Shown here: piece after piece, positions 53,111 to 63,530 of the stretch
Position numbering within the stretch: the stretch's first letter is position 1
Layout of the letters: every line of letters starts with the position of its first letter
Source: Streptoalloteichus hindustanus
GTDB lineage: Bacteria; Actinomycetota; Actinomycetes; Mycobacteriales; Pseudonocardiaceae
NCBI RefSeq assembly: GCF_900129375.1
Contig: NZ_FQVN01000001.1
Span: forward strand, 62,001 to 126,000
Direction of reading: 5' to 3'
Length of the DNA stretch: 64,000 nucleotides
Made by a program: the position numbers and the translations under genes
Notes under the pieces: model-generated
What the model was told of the DNA's origin: nothing
The model's input: only the letters and a program-made list of their open reading frames with translations
Database searches by the model: none

Positions 53111-55474
53111 TCACTCCACCAGGCGTCGGCGCTCGCCACGCAGCCAGCCGTCCACCCACCAGCCCAGCTCCAACAGGGCGATGGCGACGGCCGCGCAGGC
53201 CAACGCCGTCAGCACGTGCCCGGTGTGGGTCGGGTCGAGCTCGAAGAACCGCTGGCCGACCGGCGTCAGCAGGGCCAGCAGGAACGCCGCGCCCATCGTG
53301 CCGACCAGCGCGATCTTCCACCACGTGTACGGGCGGGCCACGATCGCCAGCGCCCAGGTCGCCACGCAGTACAGGGCGATCACCGCGGCCGTGCGGTGCT
53401 CCACCTGGGTCGCGGTGTCGTCGACCCGCACGACCCAGTACGTGACGAAGGTGGTGATGCCGGCGACGATCCCGGCCGGCACCGCCATCCGCAGCACCCT
53501 GGGCACGAACCCGGGGCGGGCGCGCTCGGTGTTCGGCGCGAGCGCGAGGAAGAACGACGGGATGCCGATGGTGAGCGAGCCGATGAGCGTCAGGTGCAGC
53601 GGCTGGAACGGGAACGGGACGCGCACGACGCCGATGAGGATCGCCAACAGCACCGAGTAGACCGTCTTGGTCAGGAACAGGTTGGCGACGCGCTCGATGT
53701 TGCCGATGACCCGCCGGCCCTCCGCCACGACGTGCGGCAACGTGGCGAACCGGTTGTCGAGGAGGACGATCTGGGCCACGGCCCGGGTGGCCGGGCTGCC
53801 CGCGCCCATCGCCACCCCGATGTCGGCGTCCTTGAGCGCCAGGACGTCGTTCACGCCGTCGCCGGTCATCGCCACGGTGTGGCCGCCGGACCGCAGCGCG
53901 CCGACCATGTCCCGCTTCTGCGCCGGCGTCACCCGACCGAACACCGTCGACTGGTCCAGGCGTCGCGCCAGCTCCGCGCGGTCCTCGGGCAGCTCCCGCG
54001 CGTCGACGGGGTGCCGGGCGCCGACCAGGTCGAGCGAGGCCGCGACCGCGCCCACCGAGCGGGCGTTGTCCCCCGAGATGACCTTCACCGCGACGTCCTG
54101 CTCGGCGAAGTACCGCAGCGTGGGCGCGGCGTCCGGCCGGACCTTCTGCTCCAGCACGACCAGGGCGGCCGGCTCCACCCTGCCGGGCGCGGCCTCGTCG
54201 TCGACCCGCACCTCCGCCCGACCGAGCAACAACACGCGCAGGCCCCGGTCGTTCAGCTCCTCGGCGGTGCGCAGGGCGTCGCTGTCCTCGGGGAGCAACA
54301 CGTCCGGGGCGCCGAGCACCCAGTCGCCCCGGCCGTCGAAACTCGCGCCGCTCCACTTCCTGGCCGACGAGAACGGCGCGACGGCGGTGGCCCGCCAGCC
54401 GTCCGACGGCGGATGGGCCTCGGCCACCGCCTGGATGCTGGCGTTGGGCCTGGGCTCGGTCGCCACGAGCGCGGCGAGCACCTCGTCGACCGGCGCGGAG
54501 TGGTCGATCCGCCGCACCTCGGCCAGCCGCATCCCGGCGTCGGTGAGCGTGCCGGTCTTGTCGGCGCACACCACGTCGACCCTGGCCAGCCCCTCGATCG
54601 CCGGCAGCTCCTGGACCAGGCACTTCCGGCGGCCGAGCCGGACAACGCCGACCGCGAAGGCGACGCTGGTCAGCAGCACCAACCCCTCCGGAACCATGGG
54701 CACCAGCGCCGCGACCATGCCCCGGACGGCGTCCGCGAGGCGCTGGGCGCTATGGAACTGGCTCCAGATGATCAGCGCGCCGGCCGGGACCAACAGCCAG
54801 GTGACGAACCGCAGGATCTGGTCGATGCCCGACCGCAGCTCGGACCGGACCAGGGTGAACCGGCTCGCCTCCTCGGCCAGCCGGGCCGCGTAGGCGTCGC
54901 GGCCGACCTTCGTGGCCCGGTACCGACCCGTTCCGGCGACCACGAAGCTGCCGGAGAGCACCTCGTCACCGGGGCGCTTCACCACCGGATCGGACTCACC
55001 GGTGAGCAGGGACTCGTCGACCTCCATGCCGTCGGCGGCGGTCACCTCGCCGTCCACCACGACCTTGTCGCCGGAGCCGAGCTCGATCACGTCGTCCAGC
55101 ACGACCTCGTGCGGCGCCAGCTCGACGGACTCGCCGTCCCGGAGCACCCGGGGCCGGGCCTCGCCGATGATCGCGAGCCGCTCCAGGGTCCGCTTCGCGC
55201 GCAGCTCCTGCACGACGCCGATCAGCGTGTTGACGACGATGACCAGGCCGAACAGGCCCTGCTTGACCGGCCCGACCACCATGATGATCACGAAGAGCGC
55301 GCCGATGATGGCGTTGAACCGGGTGAACACGTTCGCCCGGACGATATCGCCGAAGCTCCGGCCGGCCCTGGCCGGCACGTCGTTCGTCCTGCCGTCGGCG
55401 ACCCGCCGCTCCACCTGCGCGGAGGTCAGGCCCCGCTCGACGTCGACCTCGTCCACCTGCGAAGACCCCGACAC
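53111..55474 (-). CDS. ctpE: P-type cation ATPase, CtpE-like
   Basis: 787 residues with the full P-type set: actuator loop [11 protein letters not shown], phosphorylation motif [10 protein letters not shown], and hinge [30 protein letters not shown]. The M4 ion-binding motif is [13 protein letters not shown], with PEG as in Ca-type pumps and in mycobacterial CtpE, a calcium-uptake ATPase. N-terminal and C-terminal membrane helices flank these. The substrate is inferred from family resemblance. It lies 77 bases after the last DUF397 gene and may be read with it. Confidence 0.85.
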   Translation of the reverse strand: MSGSSQVDEVDVERGLTSAQVERRVADGRTNDVPARAGRSFGDIVRANVFTRFNAIIGALFVIIMVVGPVKQGLFGLVIVVNTLIGVVQELRAKRTLERLAIIGEARPRVLRDGESVELAPHEVVLDDVIELGSGDKVVVDGEVTAADGMEVDESLLTGESDPVVKRPGDEVLSGSFVVAGTGRYRATKVGRDAYAARLAEEASRFTLVRSELRSGIDQILRFVTWLLVPAGALIIWSQFHSAQRLADAVRGMVAALVPMVPEGLVLLTSVAFAVGVVRLGRRKCLVQELPAIEGLARVDVVCADKTGTLTDAGMRLAEVRRIDHSAPVDEVLAALVATEPRPNASIQAVAEAHPPSDGWRATAVAPFSSARKWSGASFDGRGDWVLGAPDVLLPEDSDALRTAEELNDRGLRVLLLGRAEVRVDDEAAPGRVEPAALVVLEQKVRPDAAPTLRYFAEQDVAVKVISGDNARSVGAVAASLDLVGARHPVDARELPEDRAELARRLDQSTVFGRVTPAQKRDMVGALRSGGHTVAMTGDGVNDVLALKDADIGVAMGAGSPATRAVAQIVLLDNRFATLPHVVAEGRRVIGNIERVANLFLTKTVYSVLLAILIGVVRVPFPFQPLHLTLIGSLTIGIPSFFLALAPNTERARPGFVPRVLRMAVPAGIVAGITTFVTYWVVRVDDTATQVEHRTAAVIALYCVATWALAIVARPYTWWKIALVGTMGAAFLLALLTPVGQRFFELDPTHTGHVLTALACAAVAIALLELGWWVDGWLRGERRRLVE

Positions 55475-55551
55475 CCGGCGATGGTATGCGCGTCCGCCGC
55501 ACCCGGCCCATCCACCGATCGGCCACTCACCGGTCGACCCACCACCACCGG

Positions 55552-55758
55552 TCAGCCCAGATCAAGCGCCCCCGACCTGACCGAACGAACGAACGACCCC
55601 CACGACCCGGCACCGAACATCAGCACCGGCCCGGCCGGGTCCTTCGAGTCCCGAGCCGCCACCGCCCCGGACAGCCGCCCGACCTCGACACAGGTGCCGT
55701 TGTCGGCGCTGTAGCTGCTCTTCCGCCACCGCACGTCAGCCAGATCCAGGGCACCCAT
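55552..55758 (-). CDS. DUF397 protein 1
   Basis: 68 residues: [55 protein letters not shown]. This is the complete DUF397 signature. GGAGG precedes the ATG. It is the last of four DUF397 genes downstream of an XRE/DUF5753 regulator; such pairs are common in actinobacteria and are thought to act together. Confidence 0.92.
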   Translation of the reverse strand: MGALDLADVRWRKSSYSADNGTCVEVGRLSGAVAARDSKDPAGPVLMFGAGSWGSFVRSVRSGALDLG

Positions 55759-55775
55759 GGTTCCTCCAGTGCTGA

Positions 55776-56027
55776 TCAGATTTGTCGCGTGCTCCCGATG
55801 CGGGGGCTCGGCAGGTCTCCCCCGAGGACCCTGCCGAGGAAGTCGTCGAACTGGCCGGCCGTGAACACCAAGTGGTGATCACCCGAGGTTCCGAACGCCT
55901 TCTTCGAGTCACGCACCCCAACCCAACCGTCACGCCGTGCGACGTGCACGCACTCCTTGGTGGGCTGACTCCGGCCGGCCTTGCGGAACTCGGGTTGGGA
56001 GAACGTCGGGCGGGCATTGCTCATCAT
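55776..56027 (-). CDS. DUF397 protein 2 (divergent)
   Basis: 83 residues from ATG 56027 behind GGGAGG. It keeps the DUF397 plan (PEFRKAGRSQPTKECVHVARRDGWVGVRDSKKAFG, then HHLVFTAGQFDDFLGRV) but differs strongly from the other three. It may serve a different partner. Confidence 0.85.
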   Translation of the reverse strand: MMSNARPTFSQPEFRKAGRSQPTKECVHVARRDGWVGVRDSKKAFGTSGDHHLVFTAGQFDDFLGRVLGGDLPSPRIGSTRQI

Positions 56028-56057
56028 CTGGCCTCCCGGGTCCGCCGACCAACGCGA

Positions 56058-56264
56058 TCAGCTCTGGCCAAGCTCCCCATGCCTGAGCAACCGAACGAAC
56101 GAGTTCCACGACCCGACACCGAACATCAGCACCGGCCCGGCCGGGTCCTTCGAGTCCCGTGCAGCCACTGCCCTGGGCAGCGGCCCGACCTCGACACAGG
56201 TGCCGTTGTTGGCGCTGCGACTACTCTTCCGCCACCTCACGTCGGCCAGATCTGGGGTGTCCAT
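56058..56264 (-). CDS. DUF397 protein 3
   Basis: 68 residues from ATG 56264 ([29 protein letters not shown], then [15 protein letters not shown]), close to copies 1 and 4. GGAGGAG precedes the start; the upstream extension in the same frame is not DUF397. Its 5' end is nearly identical to that of copy 4, exactly 300 bp away. Confidence 0.92.
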   Translation of the reverse strand: MDTPDLADVRWRKSSRSANNGTCVEVGPLPRAVAARDSKDPAGPVLMFGVGSWNSFVRLLRHGELGQS

Positions 56265-56275
56265 GGCTCCTCCAG
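56203..56275 (-). repeat. Repeat at the 5' end of DUF397 copy 3
   Basis: Near-identical to 56503-56575 at a distance of exactly 300 bp. It covers the ribosome site, ATG and first 20 codons. It indicates a recent tandem duplication or gene conversion. Confidence 0.7.
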
Positions 56276-56357
56276 CTGCTGCGCAGGCCCGCATGGAGTC
56301 GATGAAGGCTGATCGGATCGGCCAGATCACGGCCGCGAGTTGATGTTCCTCCAGCCG

Positions 56358-56564
56358 TCAGCGGAGGTCGAGCCGCCCGGACCTGATCACCCGGACGAAC
56401 GAACCCCACGACGGGGGACCGAACACCAACGCCGGTCCCGCCGGGTCCTTCGAGTCCCGAGCCGCGACCACGCCCGACAGAGACGCCACCTCAACGCAGA
56501 TACCGTTGTTGGCGCTGCGGCTGCTCTTCCGCCACTTCACGTCGGCCAGATCTGGGGTGCCCAT
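56358..56564 (-). CDS. DUF397 protein 4
   Basis: 68 residues (MGTPDLADVKWRKSSRSANNGICVEVASL, then [15 protein letters not shown] and WGSFVRVIRSG). It starts 17 bases after the XRE regulator stop, so it is the first DUF397 of the operon and the likely cognate partner. Confidence 0.92.
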   Translation of the reverse strand: MGTPDLADVKWRKSSRSANNGICVEVASLSGVVAARDSKDPAGPALVFGPPSWGSFVRVIRSGRLDLR

Positions 56565-56575
56565 GGTTCCTCCAG
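56503..56575 (-). repeat. Repeat at the 5' end of DUF397 copy 4
   Basis: Partner of the repeat at 56203-56275; the two differ at only a few positions. Confidence 0.7.
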
Positions 56576-56581
56576 TGCTGG

Positions 56582-57424
56582 TCAGGCATTGAGCATGGAG
56601 TGGATGAACGCGATGGACTGGTCAGGACCAAGCGCCACCCGTTGAAGATTCTCAGCGACCAGCGTACAGGAGTGCACCTGATCGGGGTCCTGAATATAGA
56701 TCGCTCCGTCATGTAGCTCTGCGTAGCCAATCGACCGGACGTGCTCGAAGTCCAGGACCACGAACGGCCCGGTCATCGCGGTGTGCAGCCCGTCCTCGGG
56801 ACGGACCACCTGGATCGTGACGTTGGATCGTTCGGCGATGTCCACGAGATGCTGAAGCTGGGCCCGCCGAAGTTCGGGCGTACCCACACGCAGCCGGAGG
56901 GCAGCCTCGCCAATCACCGCGTGCAGATGGAGCGGTTTCTCCTGGTCAACAAGCCGTCGAGTGCGAGCCATGCGGAAGCCAACAAAACGCTCACCGTGGT
57001 CAGCGCGCACCCGGGGCGTCCCGTTGGTAATCGCTCGCGCGTAGTCCTCGGTCTGGAGCATCCCGGGGATCACGAGTGGCTCGTAGGAGAACTCGCGCTT
57101 GGCCAGGCCCTCCAGGCCGACGAAGGTCTTCAGCCAGTCCGGCACGACCTGTGCCCAGGGCGCCCACCAGGTGGAGTCGTCGGCGCGACCGGTGAGGGAG
57201 GTCAGGCGGTCGATGTCGCGCTGCTCGGCGCCGTAGGCCCGCAGCAGGGTCGCGATGTCGTCCGGGTCCTGCTGCTGGCGGCCGGTCTCCAGGTGTCCCA
57301 GCTTCGGTTTGCTGATCCCCGTGGCGGCACTCGCCGCCGACAGGCTCAGCTGTGCGGCGTTGCGGTAGCGGGCCAGCTCGACGCCGATCAGCCAACGCAG
57401 GGCGGAAGGCTCGCTGCGAACCAC
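56582..57424 (-). CDS. XRE-family regulator with DUF5753 domain
   Basis: 280 residues from GTG 57424 (GGAGGGG upstream). The N-terminal helix-turn-helix is LARYRNAAQLSLSAASAATGISKPKLGHLETGRQ. The DUF5753 domain follows (STWWAPWAQVVPDWLKTFVGLEGLA, EPLVIPGMLQTEDYARAI, then the C-terminal MTGPFVVLDFEH and SIAFIHSM). It heads the DUF397 cluster. This architecture occurs in WhiJ-like regulators of Streptomyces development; the role here is unknown. Confidence 0.93.
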   Translation of the reverse strand: MVRSEPSALRWLIGVELARYRNAAQLSLSAASAATGISKPKLGHLETGRQQQDPDDIATLLRAYGAEQRDIDRLTSLTGRADDSTWWAPWAQVVPDWLKTFVGLEGLAKREFSYEPLVIPGMLQTEDYARAITNGTPRVRADHGERFVGFRMARTRRLVDQEKPLHLHAVIGEAALRLRVGTPELRRAQLQHLVDIAERSNVTIQVVRPEDGLHTAMTGPFVVLDFEHVRSIGYAELHDGAIYIQDPDQVHSCTLVAENLQRVALGPDQSIAFIHSMLNA

Positions 57425-57614
57425 GGCACCCCTCCACTTCACCCGATTAGGTAGGCGTCTCATGATACGAATCACGCTACTCTTCGAGCGCGGTTCACCA
57501 CGGACCGTACTCGGGCGGGTGGACACCCCTGGCGTGACCCCGGACGAACGAGTGGGAGAACGGGCACGGTCACCCGCCGCGACAGCCATGGGGGATTGGC
57601 GTGGAGGTGTGGGG

Positions 57615-57920
57615 ATGAGCGTGCTCAAGGGCGGGAACGGGTGTGGCCGGTGGGACGAAGCGCGGTTCACGAAGCTGTTGACCCAGTTGGCGGTCGTCTG
57701 CGCGCCCAGGCGGTTCGCGCTGTGCGAGGTCCACGGCGACCGGGACGACGGCACGATCGCATGGTGGGGCATGGCGGACGCGGAGCGGGCCCACATAGTG
57801 AGCGTTGACGGTTTGTGCACGGCGAGCTTCGATTCCGCGGAGGACGCGCTCGACCGGTTCTCCCACATCGGCGAGATGCGGCTCGTCTGGATTGACGGCC
57901 CGCGCGAGCGGGAGGAGTGA
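57615..57920 (+). CDS. Hypothetical protein divergent from the XRE regulator
   Basis: 101 residues from ATG 57615 behind GGAGG at 7 bases. The core RWDEARFTKLLTQLAVVCAPRRFALCEVHGDRDDGTIAWWGMADAERAHIV has two cysteines and reads like a small alpha/beta protein. No family is recognised. The 190 bp gap to the XRE gene probably holds divergent promoters. Confidence 0.7.
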   Translation: MSVLKGGNGCGRWDEARFTKLLTQLAVVCAPRRFALCEVHGDRDDGTIAWWGMADAERAHIVSVDGLCTASFDSAEDALDRFSHIGEMRLVWIDGPREREE

Positions 57921-57940
57921 GCGGAAGGGCCGGGAATGCG

Positions 57941-57975
57941 CGAGGGGCGCATCCCGTGCTGGGATGCGCCCCTCG
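57941..57975. terminator. Bidirectional terminator between the hypothetical gene and rplA
   Basis: CGAGGGGCGCATCCC is an exact 15 bp inverted copy of GGGATGCGCCCCTCG with a 5-base loop. It is 20 bases after the + strand stop and 15 after the rplA stop. Confidence 0.7.
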
Positions 57976-57990
57976 TGTGGCTCGGTGCGA

Positions 57991-58707
57991 TCAGGCGGTG
58001 GCCTCGTCGCTGAGCAGGTTGCGGGTCCGGTTCGGGTCCACCGGGATGCCCGGGCCCATGGTGGTGGAGAAGGTGATCTTCTTCAGGAAGCGGCCCTTGG
58101 CCGCCGCCGGCTTGGCCCGCAGGATCTCGTCCAGGACCGCGGCGTAGTTCTCCACCAGCTTCTCGGTGTCGAACGACGCCTTGCCGATCACCAGGTGCAG
58201 GTTGGCCTGCTTGTCCACCCGGAAGTTGATCTTGCCGCCCTTGATGTCCTTGACGGCCTTGGTCACGTCCGGGGTGACCGTGCCGGTCTTGGGGTTCGGC
58301 ATGAGGCCACGCGGGCCCAGGATGCGGGCGATGCGCCCGACCTTCGCCATCTGGTCCGGGGTGGCGATCGCCGCGTCGAAGTCGAGCCAGCCGCCCTGGA
58401 TGCGCTCGATCAGCTCGTCGGAGCCCACGGCGTCCGCGCCGGCGGCCTCGGCCTCGGCGGCCTTGTCGCCGGTGGCGAACACGATGACGCGTGCGGTCTT
58501 GCCAGTGCCGTGCGGCAGGTTCACGGTGCCACGGACCATCTGGTCGGCCTTGCGGGGGTCCACGCCCAGCCGGATCGCCACCTCCACGGTGGCGTCCATC
58601 TTGGTGGCGCTGGTCTCCCTGGCCAGACCCGCCGCCTCGAGCGGCGAGTACAGCTTGGTCCTGTCGACCAGCTCGGTGGCCTTGCGGTAGGCCTTGCTGC
58701 GCTTCAT
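57991..58707 (-). CDS. rplA: 50S ribosomal protein L1
   Basis: L1 forms the E-site stalk. The 238 residues include [54 protein letters not shown] and the C-terminal [25 protein letters not shown]. It follows rplK by 96 bases. Confidence 0.98.
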   Translation of the reverse strand: MKRSKAYRKATELVDRTKLYSPLEAAGLARETSATKMDATVEVAIRLGVDPRKADQMVRGTVNLPHGTGKTARVIVFATGDKAAEAEAAGADAVGSDELIERIQGGWLDFDAAIATPDQMAKVGRIARILGPRGLMPNPKTGTVTPDVTKAVKDIKGGKINFRVDKQANLHLVIGKASFDTEKLVENYAAVLDEILRAKPAAAKGRFLKKITFSTTMGPGIPVDPNRTRNLLSDEATA

Positions 58708-58803
58708 GTGCTGTTCCTCTTCGGATCAGTCGTGGTGTTCAGGCCAGCGCCCGGCCTTCCCACGGTGACGTGCTCGGTGGGGTGCGTGACCCCGGGGTCG
58801 AAC

Positions 58804-59238
58804 TCAGCCCTCGACGGTGATGCCCATGGAGCGGGCGGTGCCAGCGATGATCTTCGCGGCCTGGTCGATGTCGTTGGCGTTGAGGTCGGCCATCTTCTGC
58901 TGAGCGATCTCGCGCACCTGGTCCATGGTCACCTTGGCGACCTTGGTGGTGTGCGGCTCGCCGCTGCCCTTCTCCACGCCGGCGGCCTTGAGCAGCAGCT
59001 TCGCCGCGGGCGGGGTCTTGAGCTTGAAGTCGAACGAGCGGTCCTCGTACACGGAGATCTCGACCGGCACCACGGTGCCACGCTGCGACTCGGTCGCGGC
59101 GTTGTAGGCCTTGCAGAACTCCATGATGTTGACGCCGTGCTGACCCAGCGCGGGGCCGACCGGCGGGGCCGGGTTGGCCTGGCCCGCCGTGATCTGCAGC
59201 TTGATGATCGCTGCGAGCTTCTTCTTCTTGGGCGGCAT
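58804..59238 (-). CDS. rplK: 50S ribosomal protein L11
   Basis: L11 is part of the GTPase-associated centre and the thiostrepton site. The 144 residues include [37 protein letters not shown] and the C-terminal rRNA-binding domain ending [16 protein letters not shown]. It lies between nusG and rplA. Confidence 0.98.
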
Positions 59239-59332
59239 CTCGTGCTTCCTCTATTTCGTGAGGTGTTCCGCGCGTCGGCCCTGCCACGCCGCCACGCGGC
59301 CGATCCGCTCCCCGCCTGCGCGGGGACCGCGG

Positions 59333-60169
59333 TCAGATCTTGGAAACCTGGCTGAAGGAGAGCTCCACCGGCGTCTCCCGACCGAAGATCGAGACCAGCA
59401 CCTTCAGCTTCTGGGCGTCCGGGTTGACCTCGCTGATCGTGGCCGGCAGCGTGGCGAACGGGCCGTCCATGACGGTGACCGACTCGCCCACCTCGAAGTC
59501 GACCTCGATGGTCGGCTTGGCCACGGCGGCGGGGGCCTTCTTGCCGGGGGCCGCCGGCGCCTTCTCCTTCTCCACCTGCGGGGCGAGGAACTTGAGCACC
59601 TCGTCCAGGGTCAGCGGCGACGGCTTGGAGGTCGCGCCGACGAAGCCGGTCACGCCCGGCGTGTTGCGCACCGCGCTCCACGAGGCGTCGTTGAGCTCCA
59701 TCCGGACCAGGATGTAGCCGGGCAGCACCTTCCGCTGAACCTGCTTGCGCTGGCCGTTCTTGATCTCGGTGACTTCCTCGGTGGGCACCTCGACCTGGAA
59801 GATGAAGTCCTCCATGTCCAGGGTCTGGATGCGCGTCTCGAGGTTCGCCTTGACCTTGTTCTCGTAGCCGGCGTACGAGTGCACGACGTACCACTCGCCG
59901 GGAGCGCGGCGCAGCGCGTCCCGCAGCTCGGCGACCGGGTCCACCTCGACCTCGTCGTCGGCCTCGCCCACGGCCTCCTCGGCCGGCTCCGCCTCGTCGG
60001 CGGCCTCCGAGACCTCGCCGGCCTCCTCGTCAGCCGGCTGCTGCGGCTCGGCGGCCGCCCCGCCGACCGACTCGACGTGGTCGGCGTCGGCCGCGTCACC
60101 GGACACGGCGGCGGCGTCCACCTCGTCGATCCGGCCGGTCAGCTCCTGGCTGCCGTCGTGGGAGGTCAC
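59333..60169 (-). CDS. nusG: Transcription termination/antitermination factor NusG
   Basis: NusG binds RNA polymerase and couples it to Rho or ribosomes. The 278 residues start at GTG 60169, with a long acidic Ala/Glu N-terminal extension of about 90 residues. The NGN domain follows ([36 protein letters not shown]), then a Lys/Ala/Pro-rich insert and the KOW domain ([25 protein letters not shown]). The extension and linker are actinobacterial features. Confidence 0.97.
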   Translation of the reverse strand: MTSHDGSQELTGRIDEVDAAAVSGDAADADHVESVGGAAAEPQQPADEEAGEVSEAADEAEPAEEAVGEADDEVEVDPVAELRDALRRAPGEWYVVHSYAGYENKVKANLETRIQTLDMEDFIFQVEVPTEEVTEIKNGQRKQVQRKVLPGYILVRMELNDASWSAVRNTPGVTGFVGATSKPSPLTLDEVLKFLAPQVEKEKAPAAPGKKAPAAVAKPTIEVDFEVGESVTVMDGPFATLPATISEVNPDAQKLKVLVSIFGRETPVELSFSQVSKI

Positions 60170-60287
60170 TGTCGGTCTCGCTTCCTCTCGTGCGTCGCGT
60201 GCCCTGGTCCTCGCCCCGGGTCCGAAGCCTGGTGCGGGTGTCCCGCGGGCCGCCCGGTGCGGGTGTCCCGCTGGCTGCGGTCGGCCG

Positions 60288-60701
60288 TCAGCCGAACAGC
60301 CAGAGCATGCCCTTGCCGAAGGCGAAGTCCAGCCCCGCCACCAGCAGAACCATGAAGGCAACGAAGACCAGCACCACCGCCGTGTAGGTCACCAGCTGCT
60401 TGCGCGTCGGCCAGATGACCTTGCGCAGCTCGGCGACGACCTCCCGGACGAACCGGCCCAGCCGCTTGAACGGCGAGCCCTTGCTCTCCCGGCGCTCCCT
60501 CGACGGCGTCGGCCGGCCCTTCGCCCCGTTGGCGTTCCCGCCCTCGGTCGCGCCCCCGGCCTTCGAGCCGACGGCGCGGCTGGCCCGGTCCTGCCGGGCG
60601 GCCGGGCGTGCGGAGGCGCGGCGCTCACGCCGCGCCGCGGCGGTAACCGGGCGGGAAGCGTCACGCTCCTCGGCCCGCTCCTGCTCGCGGTCCTCGCTCA
60701 C
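60288..60701 (-). CDS. secE: Preprotein translocase subunit SecE
   Basis: SecE clamps SecY. The 137 residues start at GTG 60701 (GGAGG at 8 bases). A disordered Arg/Ala-rich N-terminus of about 80 residues is followed by the SecE signature [25 protein letters not shown] and one membrane helix. It lies between tRNA-Trp and nusG. Confidence 0.97.
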   Translation of the reverse strand: MSEDREQERAEERDASRPVTAAARRERRASARPAARQDRASRAVGSKAGGATEGGNANGAKGRPTPSRERRESKGSPFKRLGRFVREVVAELRKVIWPTRKQLVTYTAVVLVFVAFMVLLVAGLDFAFGKGMLWLFG

Positions 60702-60734
60702 GCCTGCATCCTCCGCTCGCCGTCTACTACGACG

Positions 60735-60807
<73 letters not shown>

Positions 60808-61102
60808 TCGCGCTGCCCCTCGCCCGGGCCAGTGCACCGCACAGCCTACGCGAGGATCACGCTCCTGGCCGCCTTCCACCCTCCCCACGTGGACCGTGGG
60901 GCGGTGTTCGGACGTTCCAGGTTGGCGAGTCTACGACACAGACCGCCCCAACCTCCAACCGCTTAGGTCAGAGGCCCTTTTCCACCCTCTCCGGCACCTC
61001 CTCGACACCCCTTCCGGCACCCTCCCGACACCTGTCAGGGAACCGTCAGAACACCCCCAGGATCTGCCCGCGCCGGCGGGGCGGGAGGTGTTCTCTGCCA
61101 CG

Positions 61103-62356
61103 ATGCTCGCCATGGCCGCACCCCACACGAACCACACCGCAGACAGCGACACCGGCCACCGCCGGGTGTCCGCCCGCGTCGGTGGCATCAGCGAGTCCGC
61201 GACGCTCGCCGTGGACGCCAAGGCGAAGGCGCTGCGCGCCGCCGGCCGGCCGGTGATCGGCTTCGGCGCCGGCGAGCCCGACTTCCCGACGCCCGCGCCG
61301 GTCGTCGAGGCCGCCGCCGCGGCCTGCGCCGACGCGCGCAACCACCGGTACACCCCGGCCGCCGGCCTGCCCGAGCTGCGCGAGGCGATCGCGGTGAAGT
61401 CCGAGCGCGACTCCGGCCTCCGCGTCCAGCCGAGCCAGGTGCTGGTGACCAACGGCGGCAAGCAGGCCGTCTACCAGGCGTTCGCCACCCTCCTCGACCC
61501 CGGCGACGAGGTCCTGCTCCCCGCGCCGTACTGGACCACCTACCCCGAGGCCATCGCCCTGGCCGGCGGCCGCGCCGTGGTCGTGCCCACCGACGAGACC
61601 ACCGGCTACCAGGTCAGCGTCGCGCGCCTGGAGGCCGCCAGGACGCCGAGGACGAAGGTCCTGCTCTTCTGCTCACCGTCCAACCCGACCGGCGCGGTCC
61701 ACCCGCCGGAGCTGGTCGAGGAGATCGGCCGCTGGGCACTGGAGCACGGCATCTGGGTGGTCACCGACGAGATCTACGAGCACCTGGTCTACGACGGCGC
61801 CCAGCACGCCTCCATGCCGGTGCTGGTGCCCGAGCTGGCCGACACCTGCGTCGTGCTCAACGGCGTGGCCAAGACCTACGCCATGACCGGCTGGCGGGTC
61901 GGCTGGATGATCGGCCCGACCGACGTCGTGCGGGCCGCCACGAACCTGCAGTCGCACCTGTCCTCGAACGTCTGCAACGTGGCCCAGCGGGCCGCGCTGG
62001 CGGCCGTGAGCGGGCCGCTGGACGCCGTCGCGCAGATGCGCGAGGCGTTCGACCGGCGGCGCAAGCGCATCGTCGAGCTGCTGTCCGCCATCGACGGCGT
62101 GACCTGCCCGGTCCCGCAGGGCGCGTTCTACGTCTACCCGTCGGTCAAGGGCCTGCTGGGCAGGGAGATCCGCGGCCGGCGCCCCGCGACCAGCGCGGAG
62201 CTGGCCGAGCTGGTGCTGGAGGAGGCGGAGGTCGCCGTGGTGCCGGGCGAGGCGTTCGGCACGCCGGGCTACTTCCGGCTCTCCTACGCCCTCGGCGACG
62301 ACGACCTGGAGACCGGGGTCACCCGGATGGCCCAGCTCCTCGCCGAGGCCCGCTGA
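61103..62356 (+). CDS. PLP-dependent aminotransferase, aspartate aminotransferase-like
   Basis: Fold type I aminotransferase of 417 residues from ATG 61103 (or 414 from ATG 61112). Motifs: [43 protein letters not shown] with the PLP Asn, [12 protein letters not shown], the PLP-lysine region [17 protein letters not shown], and the C-terminal substrate-carboxylate Arg in YFRLSYALG. This matches class Ib aspartate aminotransferases; the precise substrate is not proved. It is inverted relative to its neighbours and occupies the place of hadC. Confidence 0.93.
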   Translation: MLAMAAPHTNHTADSDTGHRRVSARVGGISESATLAVDAKAKALRAAGRPVIGFGAGEPDFPTPAPVVEAAAAACADARNHRYTPAAGLPELREAIAVKSERDSGLRVQPSQVLVTNGGKQAVYQAFATLLDPGDEVLLPAPYWTTYPEAIALAGGRAVVVPTDETTGYQVSVARLEAARTPRTKVLLFCSPSNPTGAVHPPELVEEIGRWALEHGIWVVTDEIYEHLVYDGAQHASMPVLVPELADTCVVLNGVAKTYAMTGWRVGWMIGPTDVVRAATNLQSHLSSNVCNVAQRAALAAVSGPLDAVAQMREAFDRRRKRIVELLSAIDGVTCPVPQGAFYVYPSVKGLLGREIRGRRPATSAELAELVLEEAEVAVVPGEAFGTPGYFRLSYALGDDDLETGVTRMAQLLAEAR

Positions 62357-62373
62357 CCGCTCGCTGACCCCGC

Positions 62374-62410
62374 CGGGTGGCGCGTCGACGACGAGCCGAC
62401 GCGCCACCCG
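62374..62410. terminator. Convergent terminator between the aminotransferase and hadB
   Basis: CGGGTGGCGCGTCG and CGACGCGCCACCCG form a perfect 14 bp stem with a 9-base loop, 18 bases after the aminotransferase stop. Confidence 0.65.
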
Positions 62411-62456
62411 CGCGAGCGACAGGGGCGTGGCTGGCGTGGCTTCGGGAGAAGTGGGG

Positions 62457-62882
62457 TCAGGCGAGCCGGACGAGGGCGTTGGCGCCGCCGAGCACCGTCT
62501 GGCCCTGGAACCGGGCGGTCAGCGTGATCTTCACCACGTTGTCCTCCAGCTTCCTGGCGACCTTGCCGGTGACCTCGACGACCGCGCCCGCCTCGTCGTC
62601 GGGCACCACGACCGGCCGGGTGAACCGCACGCCGTAGTCCAGGACCGCGCCCGGGTCGCCGACCCAGTCGGTCACCGCGCGGCCGGCCAGCGCCATGGTC
62701 AACATGCCGTGCGCGATGACGTCGGGGAGCCCGACCTCCCGCGCGAAGCGGCCGTTCCAGTGGATCGGGTTGAAGTCGCCGGAGGCGCCCGCGTAGCGCA
62801 CGAGGTCGGCGCGGGTGACGCGGTACTCCGTCGTCGGGAGCTGGTCGCCCTCGGCGACCTCGGCGAAGCGCGGCGGCGTCAT
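62457..62882 (-). CDS. hadB: MaoC-like (3R)-hydroxyacyl-ACP dehydratase subunit HadB
   Basis: The 141 residues form a hotdog hydratase with the R-hydratase motif: ASGDFNPIHWNGRFAREVGLPDVIAHGMLTM, holding the catalytic Asp and His (D..N.IH). ATG 62882 overlaps the hadA stop by four bases. In mycobacteria HadB is the catalytic partner of HadA in type II fatty-acid elongation; here the physiological acyl chain is unknown. HadC is absent nearby. Confidence 0.9.
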   Translation of the reverse strand: MTPPRFAEVAEGDQLPTTEYRVTRADLVRYAGASGDFNPIHWNGRFAREVGLPDVIAHGMLTMALAGRAVTDWVGDPGAVLDYGVRFTRPVVVPDDEAGAVVEVTGKVARKLEDNVVKITLTARFQGQTVLGGANALVRLA

Positions 62883-63352
62883 GCCGGGACCCCTTCCTCG
62901 GCATCGGCGGCGGTGCCCCTGGCGACCAGGGTCGCCCGCGAGGTGCACACCCGCTCGCCGTCCTCCGTCGTGATCTCGGCGCGCATCGACAGGAAGTCGT
63001 TGCCGGCCCTGGTCCGGATGTCGTCGACGTGCGCGGAGGCGACCAGCCGGTCGCCGGCGCGGACCGGGCGGTGGTGGGTGAACCGCTGGTCGCCGTGCAC
63101 CACCCGGCTGTAGTCCAGGCCCAGCTCGGGGTCGGCGATCACCACGTCGTGCGCCCGCAGGGCGAGGATGACGGCGAAGGTGGGCGGGGCGATGACGTCC
63201 GGGTGGCCGGCGGCCCTGGCCGCCTCCGGGTCCCGGTAGATCGGGTTGTCGTCCCCGATGGCGTCGGCGAACTCACGGATCTTCTCGCGGCCGACCTCCC
63301 ACACGGGCATCGTGGGGAAGGCCCTGCCGATGAACGACTCGTCGAGGGGCAC
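62879..63352 (-). CDS. hadA: FAS1-like dehydratase domain protein HadA
   Basis: 157 residues from GTG 63352 (MPLDESFIGRAFPTMPVWEVGREKIREFADAIGDDNPIYRDPEAARAAGHPDVIAPPTF). This is an N-terminal MaoC-like hotdog lacking the full hydratase motif, as HadA subunits do. HVDDIRTRAGNDFLSMRAEI follows. It is coupled to hadB and forms a heterodimer by family knowledge. No ribosome site stands at the usual distance, so the start is moderately certain. Confidence 0.88.
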   Translation of the reverse strand: MPLDESFIGRAFPTMPVWEVGREKIREFADAIGDDNPIYRDPEAARAAGHPDVIAPPTFAVILALRAHDVVIADPELGLDYSRVVHGDQRFTHHRPVRAGDRLVASAHVDDIRTRAGNDFLSMRAEITTEDGERVCTSRATLVARGTAADAEEGVPA

Positions 63353-63463
63353 GTGCGGCAGGCTAGCCGCTCCCCCGCCGGGGGCCGGCGGCCGCCCCCG
63401 GCGCTGACCAGCGCCAACCAGGCCACCCGCCGCGCCGGCGGCCGGGCGAACCACCCGCCAACG

Positions 63464-63500
63464 CGACGAGCCGCCCCGCGGGAGGCGGGGCGGCTCGTCG
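63464..63500 (-). terminator. Terminator hairpin between rpmG and hadA
   Basis: CGACGAGCCGCCCCGC pairs perfectly over 16 bp with its inverted copy around a 5-base loop, 30 bases after the rpmG stop. hadAB would then need readthrough or a promoter of its own in 63353-63463. Confidence 0.65.
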
Positions 63501-63530
63501 AACAAGATCAGCGTCGCTGACCGGACGCGG

